Shown in pieces: positions 8,958 to 17,490 of a DNA stretch of 64,000 nucleotides. How positions within the stretch are numbered: the stretch's first letter is position 1; the number at the start of each line of letters is the position of its first letter. The stretch is from Candidatus Izemoplasmatales bacterium (GTDB lineage: Bacteria; Bacillota_I; Bacilli_A; Izemoplasmatales; Hujiaoplasmataceae): NCBI GenBank assembly GCA_041649275.1, contig JBAZNL010000003.1:54517-118516 (forward strand), given 5' to 3'. Made by a program: the position numbers and the translations under genes. Under the pieces are notes generated by a model. That model saw only the letters and a program-made list of their open reading frames with translations. It had not been told where the DNA came from and did not search any database.

Positions 8958-9389
8958 ATGCAGATCGAACTCGTGAACCTCGACCCGAAATCCATCGCCT
9001 TCGCCAACGACCGCGACGAAACGCTCGCGAACGCGAAGCTCGAAGCGTTCCTCGCCAATGCCGGGATCGTCCCCGAACACCGTTTCCAGAACGAACTCGT
9101 GATCAAGAAGGACGGCAAGCGCCTCGCCGTCTACATCAAGTACGCCTCGGTCCCCCGCGGCACGCCGAAGACGAAGGACGTGAACGTCGCCGACATGGCC
9201 GGCGGACCCGCGCTCAAGATCCGGATCTCGCCGGAGGAATACGTGCCCTTCACCGACGGCGACCTGATGCCCCGGATCCGCGAATATCTCGATGAGAACC
9301 GTCTCGGCATCGACAACCGGCAGGCGAACGCGCTCGCCGAACCGCACGGCGACGGCTACGATGTCTATCTCCCCGTCAAGGGGAAATGA
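8958..9389 (+). CDS. Conserved-looking hypothetical protein, 143 aa
   Basis: A protein of 143 residues, soluble, mixed alpha/beta, rich in Asp and Glu, with a ribosome site (GAAAGGA) before ATG 8958. It has no signal peptide, membrane segment or metal-binding cluster. The ending (HGDGYDVYLPVKGK) is strand-like. I do not recognise the family. It has its own promoter, and the nucleotidyltransferase gene starts one base after its stop codon, so the two are almost certainly translated together and may be functionally linked. Confidence 0.6.
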   Translation: MQIELVNLDPKSIAFANDRDETLANAKLEAFLANAGIVPEHRFQNELVIKKDGKRLAVYIKYASVPRGTPKTKDVNVADMAGGPALKIRISPEEYVPFTDGDLMPRIREYLDENRLGIDNRQANALAEPHGDGYDVYLPVKGK

Positions 9390-9390
9390 G

Positions 9391-10155
9391 ATGGACGGAA
9401 TCCCCGAACTGCGCAAGTTCCTCGAGCCGCGGCTGCGCGCCTGCCCGGGCGTGCTTGCGGCCCATGAGGGCGGATCCGCCGCGACCGGCTTCTCCGACCG
9501 GTATTCCGACCTCGACCTCGAGGTCGTCTGCGAGGACGACGCCGTCGAGACGGTGATCGCGCTCGTCCGCGCGGCGCTCGACGAACGTTACGGCATCGAA
9601 CGCGAGTATCGCGTCCCCGAACCCGCCTGGCACGGCTTCTCGCAGGCATTCTACAAGCTGAAGGGGCTCGCTCCCTTCGTCTACGTCGACCTCGCCGTGA
9701 TCAAGGTCTCGATCCCCGACAAGTTCGAGGAAACCGACCGCCATGGCCGCGCCGTCGTGTGGTTCGAGAAGGAATCCGTGCTTTCCGAACGGATCTCGTC
9801 CGCGGAAGCGATCGACGCGCGCGGAAGACGGCTCTTCCGCCAGGCGACCGCGACCGACTTCCTGATGCTTCTCGAAGCCCGCAAGAACATTGCGCGCGGC
9901 CGCTTCGTCGAAGCGTTTCCCAACTTCTTCCGATATCTTGTCGCCCACGTGGGCGTCCTCCTCAATCTGAAGCATCGTCCCGCCAAGGCCGACTTCGGCG
10001 TCCGGTACGCCTACCGCGACTATCCCGAAGCGGACCGCCTCCTCGTCGAAGACGCGATGAAGGTCTCGAGCCTCGCCGAACTGTCGGCGATGCTCGACCG
10101 CCTCGAAGCGCGCTTCGAAGAGCTGAAGGCCGAGCTCTCCGGCCGCTGGAGCTGA
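9391..10155 (+). CDS. Minimal-nucleotidyltransferase-fold protein
   Basis: A protein of 254 residues. ATG 9391 lies one base after the preceding stop codon and uses GGGGAAATGAG as its ribosome region. The active-site pattern of the polymerase-beta superfamily is clear: EGGSAATGFSDRYSDLDLEVVC, a Gly-Ser followed by D-x-D near residues 26-45, with a third acidic residue probably in FVYVDLAVI near residue 95. The alpha-helical C-terminal half resembles the substrate-binding domain of aminoglycoside adenylyltransferases and related stand-alone enzymes. It should transfer a nucleotide to a small molecule, protein or RNA. The acceptor is unknown, and a resistance function should not be assumed. Confidence 0.7.
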   Translation: MDGIPELRKFLEPRLRACPGVLAAHEGGSAATGFSDRYSDLDLEVVCEDDAVETVIALVRAALDERYGIEREYRVPEPAWHGFSQAFYKLKGLAPFVYVDLAVIKVSIPDKFEETDRHGRAVVWFEKESVLSERISSAEAIDARGRRLFRQATATDFLMLLEARKNIARGRFVEAFPNFFRYLVAHVGVLLNLKHRPAKADFGVRYAYRDYPEADRLLVEDAMKVSSLAELSAMLDRLEARFEELKAELSGRWS

Positions 10156-10227
10156 TGCCCGAAAAGCCGCACGGAACGTCCTGAACCGTTTCAGCCATCC
10201 AGAATCCATACTCCAGGAGGTCCATCC

Positions 10228-10845
10228 ATGTCCCAGTGGTGGGAAGCATTGTCCGGTTTCCAGCAGGCCATGTTCGTCGTCGCGGCAATCGCGACCGCGA
10301 TCATGGCGATCTTCCTGATCCTCATGCTCTTCGGCATCGAAGGCGGCGAAGCCTCCGCCTATGGCGGCGACGTCGACGTGCCCGATGTCGACGCCGACGT
10401 TGACGTCGACGAGATCAACGACGAACCGCTCTCCGCAATCGGCGGCCTCAAGATCATCACGATCCGCGGCGTCCTCGCGTTCCTCGCGATCGGCGGCTGG
10501 ACCGCCTTCTCGCTCGGCGACTTGATCCATCCGCTTCTCGCTTCGCTCTGCGGCCTCGCGTCCGGTTCGCTTGCGGCGATTCTGCTCGCGATCGGTCTCC
10601 GTGCGGCGATGAAACTCGAGTCCGAGGGCAACCTCGACCTCAAGAACGCCGTCGGCAAGATCGCGACCGTCTACCTCCGCGTCCCGAAGGACCGCACCGC
10701 CAAGGGCAAGGTCACGCTCACCGTCCAGGAACGCTACGTCGAAGCCGACGCCGTCACCGACGAGCATGAGGACCTGCCCACGGGCGTCGAGGTCGAGATC
10801 GTCGACGAAGCCGACGAGAACACGCTCGTCGTCCGCCGCAAATAG
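10228..10845 (+). CDS. yuaF: YuaF/NfeD-like membrane protein, flotillin partner
   Basis: A protein of 205 residues preceded by CAGGAGG. There is one membrane helix near residues 12-36, an acidic loop (DVDVPDVDADVDVDEINDE), two further helices near 75-95 and 100-125, and then a soluble C-terminal domain of about 75 residues with the beta-barrel character of NfeD OB-folds (GKIATVYLRVP, GKVTLTVQER, PTGVEVEIVDE). In Bacillus, YuaF is encoded with flotillin YuaG/FloT and helps organise membrane microdomains and the cold or alkaline stress response. Here the flotillin gene follows 54 bp downstream, the same arrangement. Confidence 0.8.
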   Translation: MSQWWEALSGFQQAMFVVAAIATAIMAIFLILMLFGIEGGEASAYGGDVDVPDVDADVDVDEINDEPLSAIGGLKIITIRGVLAFLAIGGWTAFSLGDLIHPLLASLCGLASGSLAAILLAIGLRAAMKLESEGNLDLKNAVGKIATVYLRVPKDRTAKGKVTLTVQERYVEADAVTDEHEDLPTGVEVEIVDEADENTLVVRRK

Positions 10846-10899
10846 CGCCATCGTCCCCCTAGTCCTTCAAAAATCCACAGATAGAAAAGGAGATTTCCC

Positions 10900-12300
10900 A
10901 TGACACCCCTGTTCCTCGAATTTCCCATCGGTCTCGTCGTCACGATCATCCTGCTCTTCTTCACCGGCATCATCTTCATCGTCTCGCGCTACAAGAAGTG
11001 CCCGGCGGACAAGATCATGGTCGTCTACGGCAAGGTCGGACGCAACAACGACGGTTCCAACAAATCCGCCCACTGCATCCACGGCGGCGCCAAGTTCATC
11101 TGGCCGATCTTCCAGGCATACCAGTTCCTCGACCTCACGCCGATGTCGATCCAGGTCGACCTCAAGAACGCCCTCTCCCGCCAGAACATCCGCATCGACG
11201 TCCCTTCGCGCTTCACCGTCGGCATCTCGACGGAGGTCGGGATCATGCAGAACGCGGCCGAGCGCATCCTCGGGCTCGGCCTCTCCGAGATCCAGGAACT
11301 CGCCAAGGACATCATCTTCGGACAGCTCCGTCTCGTCATCGCGACGATGGACATCGAGGAGATCAACACCGACCGCGACAAGTTCCTCGAAGCCGTCTCC
11401 CGCAACGTCGAGACCGAGCTGAAGAAGATCGGCCTCCGCCTCATCAACGTCAACGTCACCGACATCAACGACGAATCCGGCTACATCCAGGCCCTCGGCA
11501 AGGAAGCCGCCGCGAAGGCGATCAACGACGCCAAGAAGTCCGTCGCCGAGAAGAACCGCGACGGTTCGATCGGCGAGGCGAACGCCGTCAAGGACCAGCG
11601 CATCCAGGTCGCCTCGGCGAACTCGACCGCGATCAAGGGCGAGAACGAATCGCTCGGACTCATCTCCCAGTCCAACGCCAGCCGCCGCGAGATCGAGGCA
11701 GAGGCGCTCCGCCGCGCCATCGCCGCCGAGAAGATCGCCGCCGCCAAGGCCCTCGAGGAATCCTACGTCGCCGAACAGAACGCCGAGACGGCCCGCGCCG
11801 CCCGCGAGAAGGCGACGCTCGAGGCCGACGTCATCGTCAAGACCGAGATCGAGAAGCAGAAGCGCGTCCTCGAGGCCGAGGCCGAAGCCGAACAGATCCG
11901 CCGCCGCGCGAAGGGCGAGGCGGACGGCATCTACTCGAAGATGGAAGCCCAGGCGCGAGGCAACCAGGAACTTCTGACGAAACAGGCCGAAGGCTTCGCC
12001 GAGATCGTCAGAGCCGCCGGCGGAAGCCCCGACGCCGCCATCAAGATGCTCATCACCGACAAGCTCGAAACGCTCGTCAAGACCCAGGTCGAGGCGATCA
12101 AGAACCTCAAGTTCGACAGGATCACCGTCTGGGACGGCGGCGCGAAGGACGGCTCGTCGACGACGGCGAACTTCGCCTCGTCGCTCATGAAGTCGATCCC
12201 GCCGATGAACGACCTGTTCAAGATGGCGGGCATGGATCTGCCCAAGTATCTCGGCGAGGAGACGCCCGCCCCCGAGGCGAAGCCCGAACCGAAGAAGTAA
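10900..12300 (+). CDS. floT: Flotillin (SPFH/band 7 protein)
   Basis: A protein of 466 residues preceded by AAAAGGAGA. An N-terminal hydrophobic segment (residues 9-28) anchors it. The SPFH domain follows (CPADKIMVVYGKVG to about residue 200, with the typical IRIDVPSRFTVGIS and DINDESGY stretches). A long Ala/Glu-rich coiled coil from about 200 to 350 (EAEALRRAIAAEKIAAAKALEE, EAEAEQIRRRAKGEADG) is the flotillin hallmark. A short Pro/Lys-rich tail ends the protein. It should oligomerise on the inner membrane face and scaffold lipid domains. The pairing with the YuaF-like gene upstream supports the call. Confidence 0.92.
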   Translation: MTPLFLEFPIGLVVTIILLFFTGIIFIVSRYKKCPADKIMVVYGKVGRNNDGSNKSAHCIHGGAKFIWPIFQAYQFLDLTPMSIQVDLKNALSRQNIRIDVPSRFTVGISTEVGIMQNAAERILGLGLSEIQELAKDIIFGQLRLVIATMDIEEINTDRDKFLEAVSRNVETELKKIGLRLINVNVTDINDESGYIQALGKEAAAKAINDAKKSVAEKNRDGSIGEANAVKDQRIQVASANSTAIKGENESLGLISQSNASRREIEAEALRRAIAAEKIAAAKALEESYVAEQNAETARAAREKATLEADVIVKTEIEKQKRVLEAEAEAEQIRRRAKGEADGIYSKMEAQARGNQELLTKQAEGFAEIVRAAGGSPDAAIKMLITDKLETLVKTQVEAIKNLKFDRITVWDGGAKDGSSTTANFASSLMKSIPPMNDLFKMAGMDLPKYLGEETPAPEAKPEPKK

Positions 12301-12313
12301 TCCGAATGAAAAC

Positions 12314-12350
12314 GACGCGCGGTCCCTCGCAGGACCGCGCGTCTCGTATT
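12314..12350. terminator. Bidirectional terminator between floT and the aldo-keto reductase gene
   Basis: The 12-base arms GACGCGCGGTCC (12314-12325) and GGACCGCGCGTC (12332-12343) form a very stable hairpin between convergent genes. T-rich tails are present on both sides, better on the minus strand (GTTTTCATT). Confidence 0.75.
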
Positions 12351-12356
12351 TTCGAT

Positions 12357-13193
12357 TCAGTATTTCGCCAGGTCCGGATGGCTGCCGAAGCGGCCGATTC
12401 CGGAAAGCGTCGCGATCTTCGCCTCGTCCTCGTCGTCGAGCGTGAAGGAGAAGACGTCGAGGTTCTCTTTGATCCTTGCCGGCGTGACCGATTTGGTAAG
12501 CGGATGGATCCCGCGATCGAGGATCCAGCGCAAGACGACCTGGGGGACGGTGCGGGCGTGCTTCGAAGCGATCTCTGCGAGGACCGGGTAGTCGAAGACG
12601 TGGCCGCGCATCATCGGACTCCATGCCTGGACGAGGATTCCCCGGGCGCGGCACCAGGCGACGACGTCGTCGGCGGGATTTCCGGGATGGAGTTCGACCT
12701 GGTCGACCATGGGCTTGACCTCGGCGGCGTTCCAGAGCGGTTCGAGGTGGTGGGGAAGGAAGTTCGAGACGCCGATCGCGCGGACCTTGCCCTCGCGGTA
12801 GAGGCGTTCCATCGCCCGCCAGGTCTCGAGGTTCGTCGCCCTGTGGTCCGGGAAGCGGTTGACCGCCGGCCAGTGGATCAGGTAGAGGTCGACATACTCC
12901 ACGCCGAGCTTGGCGCGGCTCGCCCCGAAGGCGCGCAGGGTCGATTCGTAGCCCTGGTCGTCGTTCCACACCTTGGTGGTGAGGAAGACCTCGGAGCGGG
13001 GGATGCCCGCATCGCGGATCGCGGCGCCGACGCCGGTCTCGTTTCCGTAGACCGCGGCGGTGTCGATCGCGCGGTATCCGGCCGACAGGGCGGCGCGGAC
13101 GGCGTTGTAGACGACGTCGCCGTCGGGGATCTGCCAGGTTCCGAAGCCGATCGGGGGGATCGCGACGCCGTTGGATAGGGTGAATGGTTTCAT
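12357..13193 (-). CDS. Aldo/keto reductase
   Basis: A protein of 278 residues, the usual size for the family. The catalytic tetrad is readable: Asp and Tyr in IDTAAVYGNE (near residues 43-50), Lys in FLTTKVWND (near 75) and His in DLYLIHWP (near 105). Later motifs also fit (GVSNF, WSPMMRGHV, LRWILDRGIHPLTKSVTPARIKENLDVF, the last binding the NADPH phosphate). It reduces carbonyl compounds with NADPH in the cytosol. The closest-looking group is the 2,5-diketo-D-gluconate reductase/glyoxal reductase (YvgN) type. An AAGGAG ribosome site precedes the start at 13193. The HD hydrolase gene lies upstream in the same direction with a gap of 37 bp. Confidence 0.9.
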   Translation of the reverse strand: MKPFTLSNGVAIPPIGFGTWQIPDGDVVYNAVRAALSAGYRAIDTAAVYGNETGVGAAIRDAGIPRSEVFLTTKVWNDDQGYESTLRAFGASRAKLGVEYVDLYLIHWPAVNRFPDHRATNLETWRAMERLYREGKVRAIGVSNFLPHHLEPLWNAAEVKPMVDQVELHPGNPADDVVAWCRARGILVQAWSPMMRGHVFDYPVLAEIASKHARTVPQVVLRWILDRGIHPLTKSVTPARIKENLDVFSFTLDDEDEAKIATLSGIGRFGSHPDLAKY

Positions 13194-13230
13194 GGGATGC
13201 TCCTTCGAAGGATGTCTTGGGGCAAGCGGG

Positions 13231-13833
13231 TCATTCGCCGTTCCATTCGGCGAGGAAACGGCCGAGATAGGCCGAGAGGAAGCGGTGGCGTCGAATCGCG
13301 ATCCGTTTCGCCGTCTTCGTGTTCATCAGGTTCCGGAGATTAAGGAGCTTCTGCCCGAAGTGGGCGAGCGAGGAGTCGTCGTCCATCGAACCGGCGTAGA
13401 TCGGCCGGCCCTTGCGCCCCCCGTATGCGAAGGCGCGCGCGATCCCGATCGCACCGATCGCGTCGAGCCGGTCGGCGTCCTGGACGATCATGCCCTCGAT
13501 CGAAGAGACCGCCTTGCCTTCCATATGGGCGGTGTACGACATTGACGCGATGATCTCGAGAACCGCCTCGCGGGTCGCGGCCGGAACGTCCTGTTCGCGC
13601 AGGAAGCGTTCGGCGCGGTCGCCGGGACCGCCGAGCTTCTTGTCGTCGACGTCGTGGAGGATCGCCGCGAGGACGACGACGAAGCCGTCGGCCCGTTCGT
13701 GCGCGAGGATCCGCTCCGCCATCCGGCGGACCCGCTTCACATGCTCGTAGTCGTGTCCGGAGGCGTCGTCCTTCATCACCGTGTGGGCGAAGGCCTCGGC
13801 CTTCGCGACCACATGTCTTTCGAATCCGTCCAT
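13231..13833 (-). CDS. HD-domain phosphohydrolase
   Basis: A protein of 200 residues. Start ATG 13833 has GGGAGG upstream and a -10 element about 30 bases before it; a longer frame to 14103 would run through the tRNA-Ala gene and is rejected. The HD metal-binding set is present: GHDYEHVKRV (His near residue 23), AAILHDVDD (the HD pair near residue 55) and VQDADRLDAIG (Asp near residue 110). This is the YedJ/YhcO-type group of stand-alone HD phosphohydrolases, which probably act on a nucleotide or other phosphate ester. It is likely co-transcribed with the aldo-keto reductase. Confidence 0.85.
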   Translation of the reverse strand: MDGFERHVVAKAEAFAHTVMKDDASGHDYEHVKRVRRMAERILAHERADGFVVVLAAILHDVDDKKLGGPGDRAERFLREQDVPAATREAVLEIIASMSYTAHMEGKAVSSIEGMIVQDADRLDAIGAIGIARAFAYGGRKGRPIYAGSMDDDSSLAHFGQKLLNLRNLMNTKTAKRIAIRRHRFLSAYLGRFLAEWNGE

Positions 13834-13863
13834 CGTGCGCCTCCCGAATGATTCCTCACGACC

Positions 13864-13869
13864 ATTATA
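13864..13869 (-). promoter_or_regulatory. -10 element of the HD hydrolase/aldo-keto reductase unit
   Basis: On the minus strand a perfect TATAAT lies 31 bases before ATG 13833. The -35 region is weak (TTCGCA, 18 bases upstream). Confidence 0.5.
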
Positions 13870-13959
13870 CCATGAGCGGGTGCACGATGCGAATCGGACG
13901 CGTTTTCCGGAAGATGTCCGGAAACCGTCTCCGAGGAAGCGAAAGCAAGCATATTTCGC

Positions 13960-13988
13960 TTGCCAAATCGGACGATTTCGTGTAAAAT
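13960..13988 (+). promoter_or_regulatory. Promoter of tRNA-Ala
   Basis: TTGCCA at 13960-13965 and TAAAAT at 13983-13988 have the ideal 17-base spacing. The tRNA begins 22 bases downstream. Confidence 0.75.
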
Positions 13989-14010
13989 CTTTCTTGGCGG
14001 CAAAATCAGT

Positions 14011-14086
14011 GGGACTGTAGCTCAATTGGGAGAGCACCAGCATGGCATGTTGGGGGTCGCGAGTTCGAGCCTCGTCAGTTCCACCA
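14011..14086 (+). tRNA. tRNA-Ala(GGC)
   Basis: A complete 76-base cloverleaf. Acceptor arms GGGACTG/CAGTTCC contain the G3:U70 pair that is the alanine identity element. The D stem is GCTC/GAGC. The anticodon stem is CCAGC/GTTGG with loop ATGGCAT, anticodon GGC. The T arm is GCGAG-TTCGAGC-CTCGT. Discriminator A73 and an encoded CCA end it. tRNA 3' ends are frequent integration points, and the AT-rich AAA/subtilase segment starts right after its terminator. Confidence 0.95.
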
Positions 14087-14098
14087 CCTGATACATCA

Positions 14099-14127
14099 GG
14101 CATCCAAGTTTGGATGCCTTTTTGTTT
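14099..14127 (+). terminator. Intrinsic terminator of tRNA-Ala
   Basis: The arms GGCATCCAA (14099-14107) and TTGGATGCC (14110-14118) are followed by TTTTTGTTT. Confidence 0.85.
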
Positions 14128-14160
14128 AATGCTTCAATGAGAATATTTGACCCAAAATGG

Positions 14161-14188
14161 TTGAATATGTCCCAGAACGTGCTATAAT
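14161..14188 (+). promoter_or_regulatory. Promoter of the AAA ATPase/subtilase operon
   Basis: TTGAAT at 14161-14166 and a perfect TATAAT at 14183-14188 are separated by 16 bases. The ATG is 22 bases downstream. Confidence 0.75.
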
Positions 14189-14210
14189 ATAAATATAAAG
14201 GGTGGGCGCG

Positions 14211-15260
14211 ATGAAAAAAAAGAATATTCTTAACTTAATAAAATACTATAGTGAGAAGAATGATATCCAGTTTCGCAACGAAGCATATGATATTGCACGG
14301 GACTTTGATTCGGCCGGTGACTATCAATTGGCTGAATACATTATGTCGCTTTTGTCAAAAAATAACGTGTTCTATCCTCAAGTTAATGATGATAAGGAGT
14401 CATTCTTCAAAAAAGTGGATGTAGGAAATGAGTCTTTACCACTACCGAAGGCGATCAGCGATGACATCGTGGGTATGATCAACGCCATTAATCACAATGC
14501 TGGGATTAATAAGTTTATGTTTATTGGCGCACCGGGTACAGGTAAAACCGAAACTGTAAAGCAAGTCGCAAGATTACTTGAAAGACAACTTTTTATGATT
14601 GACACTAGCGAACTCATTGATAGTAAACTTGGTCAGACAGCCAAAAATATCAGTGATGCATTTGCCGAGATAAACACTTTACCCTATCCCGCTAAGGTGC
14701 TCATCTTAATTGACGAACTAGATTCTATTGCTTTGGATCGAATCAACAACAATGATTTACGAGAAATGGGTAGAGTAACTTCAGCCTTCTTTAAGGAGTT
14801 GGACAATTTGAACGAAAATATAGTATTGGTTGCAACAACCAATCTTTTTGAGCGTTTTGATAAAGCCTTAACAAGGAGATTCGATTCCATCATTGATTTT
14901 AATAGATATACAAAAGAAGATTTAGTTGAGGTTGCAGAGAGCATCCTAAACACTCAACTTAAACGTTTCAAGACGGCTGGACATGACATGAAATTGTTCA
15001 AAAAAATTATCAATTGCATGACGATAATTCCTTACCCTGGTGAATTAAAAAATTTAATACGCTCTTCGATAGCTTTTAGCAATCCGAATAACGAATTTGA
15101 TTATCTTCGTAGAATGATAAGGAACGTTATACCGAATATTGGCGAAATATCTCCTAATAATTTGCAAAAAAGAGGATTCACAATACGAGAAATCGAAGTG
15201 TTGACTGGCGTTTCAAAAAGCTCCGTACAACGTGAACTGAAAGGTGAAAACCATGAATGA
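14211..15260 (+). CDS. ietA: AAA+ ATPase, IetA-like component of an IetAS-type defence system
   Basis: A protein of 349 residues. ATG 14211 is preferred over GTG 14202 because a GGTGG-type site precedes it. About 100 helical residues lead into the AAA+ core: Walker A GAPGTGKT (residues 105-112), Walker B LILIDELDS (near 164-172), sensor-like VLVATTNLF (near 205) and an arginine pair LTRRFDS (near 221). The last 25 residues (TIREIEVLTGVSKSSVQREL) look like a helix-turn-helix. The subtilase gene overlaps its end by eight bases. An AAA ATPase of this size coupled to a large S8 protease is the IetAS layout, known from an Agrobacterium plasmid maintenance locus and later shown to restrict phages. 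Assignment rests on architecture; composition is AT-rich, unlike the flanks. Confidence 0.8.
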   Translation: MKKKNILNLIKYYSEKNDIQFRNEAYDIARDFDSAGDYQLAEYIMSLLSKNNVFYPQVNDDKESFFKKVDVGNESLPLPKAISDDIVGMINAINHNAGINKFMFIGAPGTGKTETVKQVARLLERQLFMIDTSELIDSKLGQTAKNISDAFAEINTLPYPAKVLILIDELDSIALDRINNNDLREMGRVTSAFFKELDNLNENIVLVATTNLFERFDKALTRRFDSIIDFNRYTKEDLVEVAESILNTQLKRFKTAGHDMKLFKKIINCMTIIPYPGELKNLIRSSIAFSNPNNEFDYLRRMIRNVIPNIGEISPNNLQKRGFTIREIEVLTGVSKSSVQRELKGENHE

Positions 15261-17490
15261 TATTCTGCAGTTAAAAGGCCCGTTCGAAAGTAGAAAAAAC
15301 CCAAATAGACCCGCAGCTCCTACATTGCCAAGCAATCAATCTGTATGTAGCAATCATATTCGCAAACTAGGTCAAGACCTTCTGGATATTGCTGCTTTTT
15401 GGCGCGCTGAGAATTTTCTTCCTGATGTGTTGCTGAGCGCCCATTATCGAAAAGTTGCTGCCAAAAGCAATCGAATAGATAGTTTCCTTTCATATAAAGA
15501 TGTTACTGCCGAACAAACAATAGTAGGAGCGAAGTATGGTGGTACTCCATCTGACCCATATCATATCATCACGCATTATGTTTCAATCGACGCCATTGTA
15601 TCATCCGTTGAAAAAGCAAATGAAACCGCTAAAATTCTTGACGAATATTTCACTGGAGTTGCCACTACATCTAGTTTTAATAGTGCCGAACGTATTTCAT
15701 TGATTGATTTCTCTCGCTATTCAATATCAAAGACAACGTTTCAACGAATGGTTGTTGATGCGTCATTTATTACTAAATTCGCAATCGATAAGTCAGAATT
15801 CCTCACCAATGAAACAGCGATCATTTCATTTTTTGATGTAAAGATGAAGATTGATGATCTCCTTCGGAAATTTGGCATTAACCCGACTGTGATTCGCGCA
15901 CTTGATAATACATCAGTTTTATTAGGCCGAGAAGAAATCGAACTGATCCTGCGGAAGGCGCCATATTTAGTTGCTATGGCAACGGTAGATTTTTCGCGAT
16001 TGTTACCAACCGATTTCGCTCCCTCAAGCGAGTCAACTCCAGGCGTTATTCCTTCCCCAAAAAACGAGCCAATTATTGGAGTGATTGACACTCTATTTGA
16101 TTCATCGGTTTACTTCTCTGATTGGGTCGAACACCATAACGACATCTCATCAGAGATTCCTGCGCAATCATCAGATTATCAACATGGCACTTCGGTGTGC
16201 TCGCTCCTTGTTGATGGGCCTTCACTCAATCCTGAATTGAATGATGGGTGTGGTCGTTTTCGTGTTCGACACTTTGGGATCGCGCTGCATGCAGGTTTTA
16301 GTTCTTTCACAATAATAAATCAAATTAAGACGATAATTTCAAAGAACACGGAAATACATGTATGGAACATCTCGTTGGGATCAGATCAAGAAGTGAATAG
16401 GAACTTTATATCCGCTGAAGCATCCGTGCTTGATCAAATTCAATATGAAAACGACATAACATTCATAATTTCAGGAACCAATAAACGGGCAGATGAACCC
16501 AAAAAACGTATTGGCGCCCCTGCTGATTCCGTGAATGCGATTGTAGTGAACTCTGTGGACTCTCAGAATAATCCTGTGAATTACTCGCGTTCCGGTCCGG
16601 TATTATCATTCTTTACAAAACCTGATGTCAGTTACTATGGCGGTGATTCACACAAACGAATACGTGTTTGCGATCATCTCGGATTGTCATATGTCTGTGG
16701 CACATCCTATGCCGCTCCATGGATATCTAGGAAGATGGCATTTCTTGTGGATGTTCTCGGTTTCCCACGTGAAATTGCTAAAGCATTATTAATTGATGCC
16801 GCGATAGGGTGGAACGAAACGCACTCATTTGAGGAACGTTCTTTGAAAGGTCATGGTGTCGTACCCGTTCGTATCGATGACATTGTCAAATCAGAAGATG
16901 ATGAAATCAAGTTTGTCGTTTCGGGCGTATCTGAACAATATGAGACCTATAGTTATCAATTTGCGGTGCCAAAGTATAAAAACGAATACCCCTTTCTTAC
17001 CAAAGCGACGTTATGTTATTTTCCACGGTGTTCTAGAAATCAAGGCGTAGATTACACTAACACTGAACTTGACTTATACTTTGGCAGAATCGATGAAGAT
17101 AACCATATCAAATCAATTAACAATAACAAACAGTGTATAGAAGACAATGATATTCATCCAGTATATGAGGCTGATGCAAGAAAATATTATCGGAAATGGG
17201 ACAACATCAAGCATATCACAGACGAAATAAAGGAACGTCTTATCCCTAGGAAAGCATATCAGGGTAAACTTTGGGGGATGAAGGTTGTCACGAAGGAACG
17301 ACTGAAATCTCGAGATGGAATTGGTATTCGATTCGGCGTAGTTGTCACACTAAAAGAAATTCATGGAGTGAATCGAATTCAAGATTTCATCTCTGAATGC
17401 TCACTTAGAGGTTGGCTTGTTAACCGAATCAATGTTGAAAGCAGAATACAAGTCTATAATAAAGCTAGCGAAGAAATCAAATTCGATTAA
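15253..17490 (+). CDS. ietS: Subtilisin-like (S8) serine protease, IetS-like
   Basis: A protein of 745 residues. ATG 15253 has AAAGGTG upstream and overlaps the ATPase gene by eight bases, so translation is coupled. There is no signal peptide, so it should act inside the cell. The N-terminal 270 residues are of unknown fold. The catalytic triad is intact: Asp279 in GVIDTLFD, His311 in QHGTSVCS and Ser485 in CGTSYAAP, with an oxyanion Asn in SGTNKR. About 230 C-terminal residues follow the protease domain. In IetAS pairs the ATPase is thought to control the protease, which attacks host or phage proteins upon infection; that mechanism is inferred from the family. Triggers and substrates are unknown. 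Confidence 0.8.
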   Translation: MNDILQLKGPFESRKNPNRPAAPTLPSNQSVCSNHIRKLGQDLLDIAAFWRAENFLPDVLLSAHYRKVAAKSNRIDSFLSYKDVTAEQTIVGAKYGGTPSDPYHIITHYVSIDAIVSSVEKANETAKILDEYFTGVATTSSFNSAERISLIDFSRYSISKTTFQRMVVDASFITKFAIDKSEFLTNETAIISFFDVKMKIDDLLRKFGINPTVIRALDNTSVLLGREEIELILRKAPYLVAMATVDFSRLLPTDFAPSSESTPGVIPSPKNEPIIGVIDTLFDSSVYFSDWVEHHNDISSEIPAQSSDYQHGTSVCSLLVDGPSLNPELNDGCGRFRVRHFGIALHAGFSSFTIINQIKTIISKNTEIHVWNISLGSDQEVNRNFISAEASVLDQIQYENDITFIISGTNKRADEPKKRIGAPADSVNAIVVNSVDSQNNPVNYSRSGPVLSFFTKPDVSYYGGDSHKRIRVCDHLGLSYVCGTSYAAPWISRKMAFLVDVLGFPREIAKALLIDAAIGWNETHSFEERSLKGHGVVPVRIDDIVKSEDDEIKFVVSGVSEQYETYSYQFAVPKYKNEYPFLTKATLCYFPRCSRNQGVDYTNTELDLYFGRIDEDNHIKSINNNKQCIEDNDIHPVYEADARKYYRKWDNIKHITDEIKERLIPRKAYQGKLWGMKVVTKERLKSRDGIGIRFGVVVTLKEIHGVNRIQDFISECSLRGWLVNRINVESRIQVYNKASEEIKFD

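Noticed and set aside
10861..10899. Similar stretches around CCACA before floT and before the flavoprotein at 55866, considered as DnaA boxes
   Set aside because: Neither contains a proper TTATCCACA, there is no cluster, and no replication genes lie near; they are ordinary A-rich leaders with ribosome sites.
10867..12969. 700-codon minus-strand frame opposite flotillin and running into the aldo-keto reductase region
   Set aside because: Low-complexity Asp/Gly/Leu or Arg-rich translation, typical of the antisense of high-GC genes; flotillin on the plus strand has complete domains.
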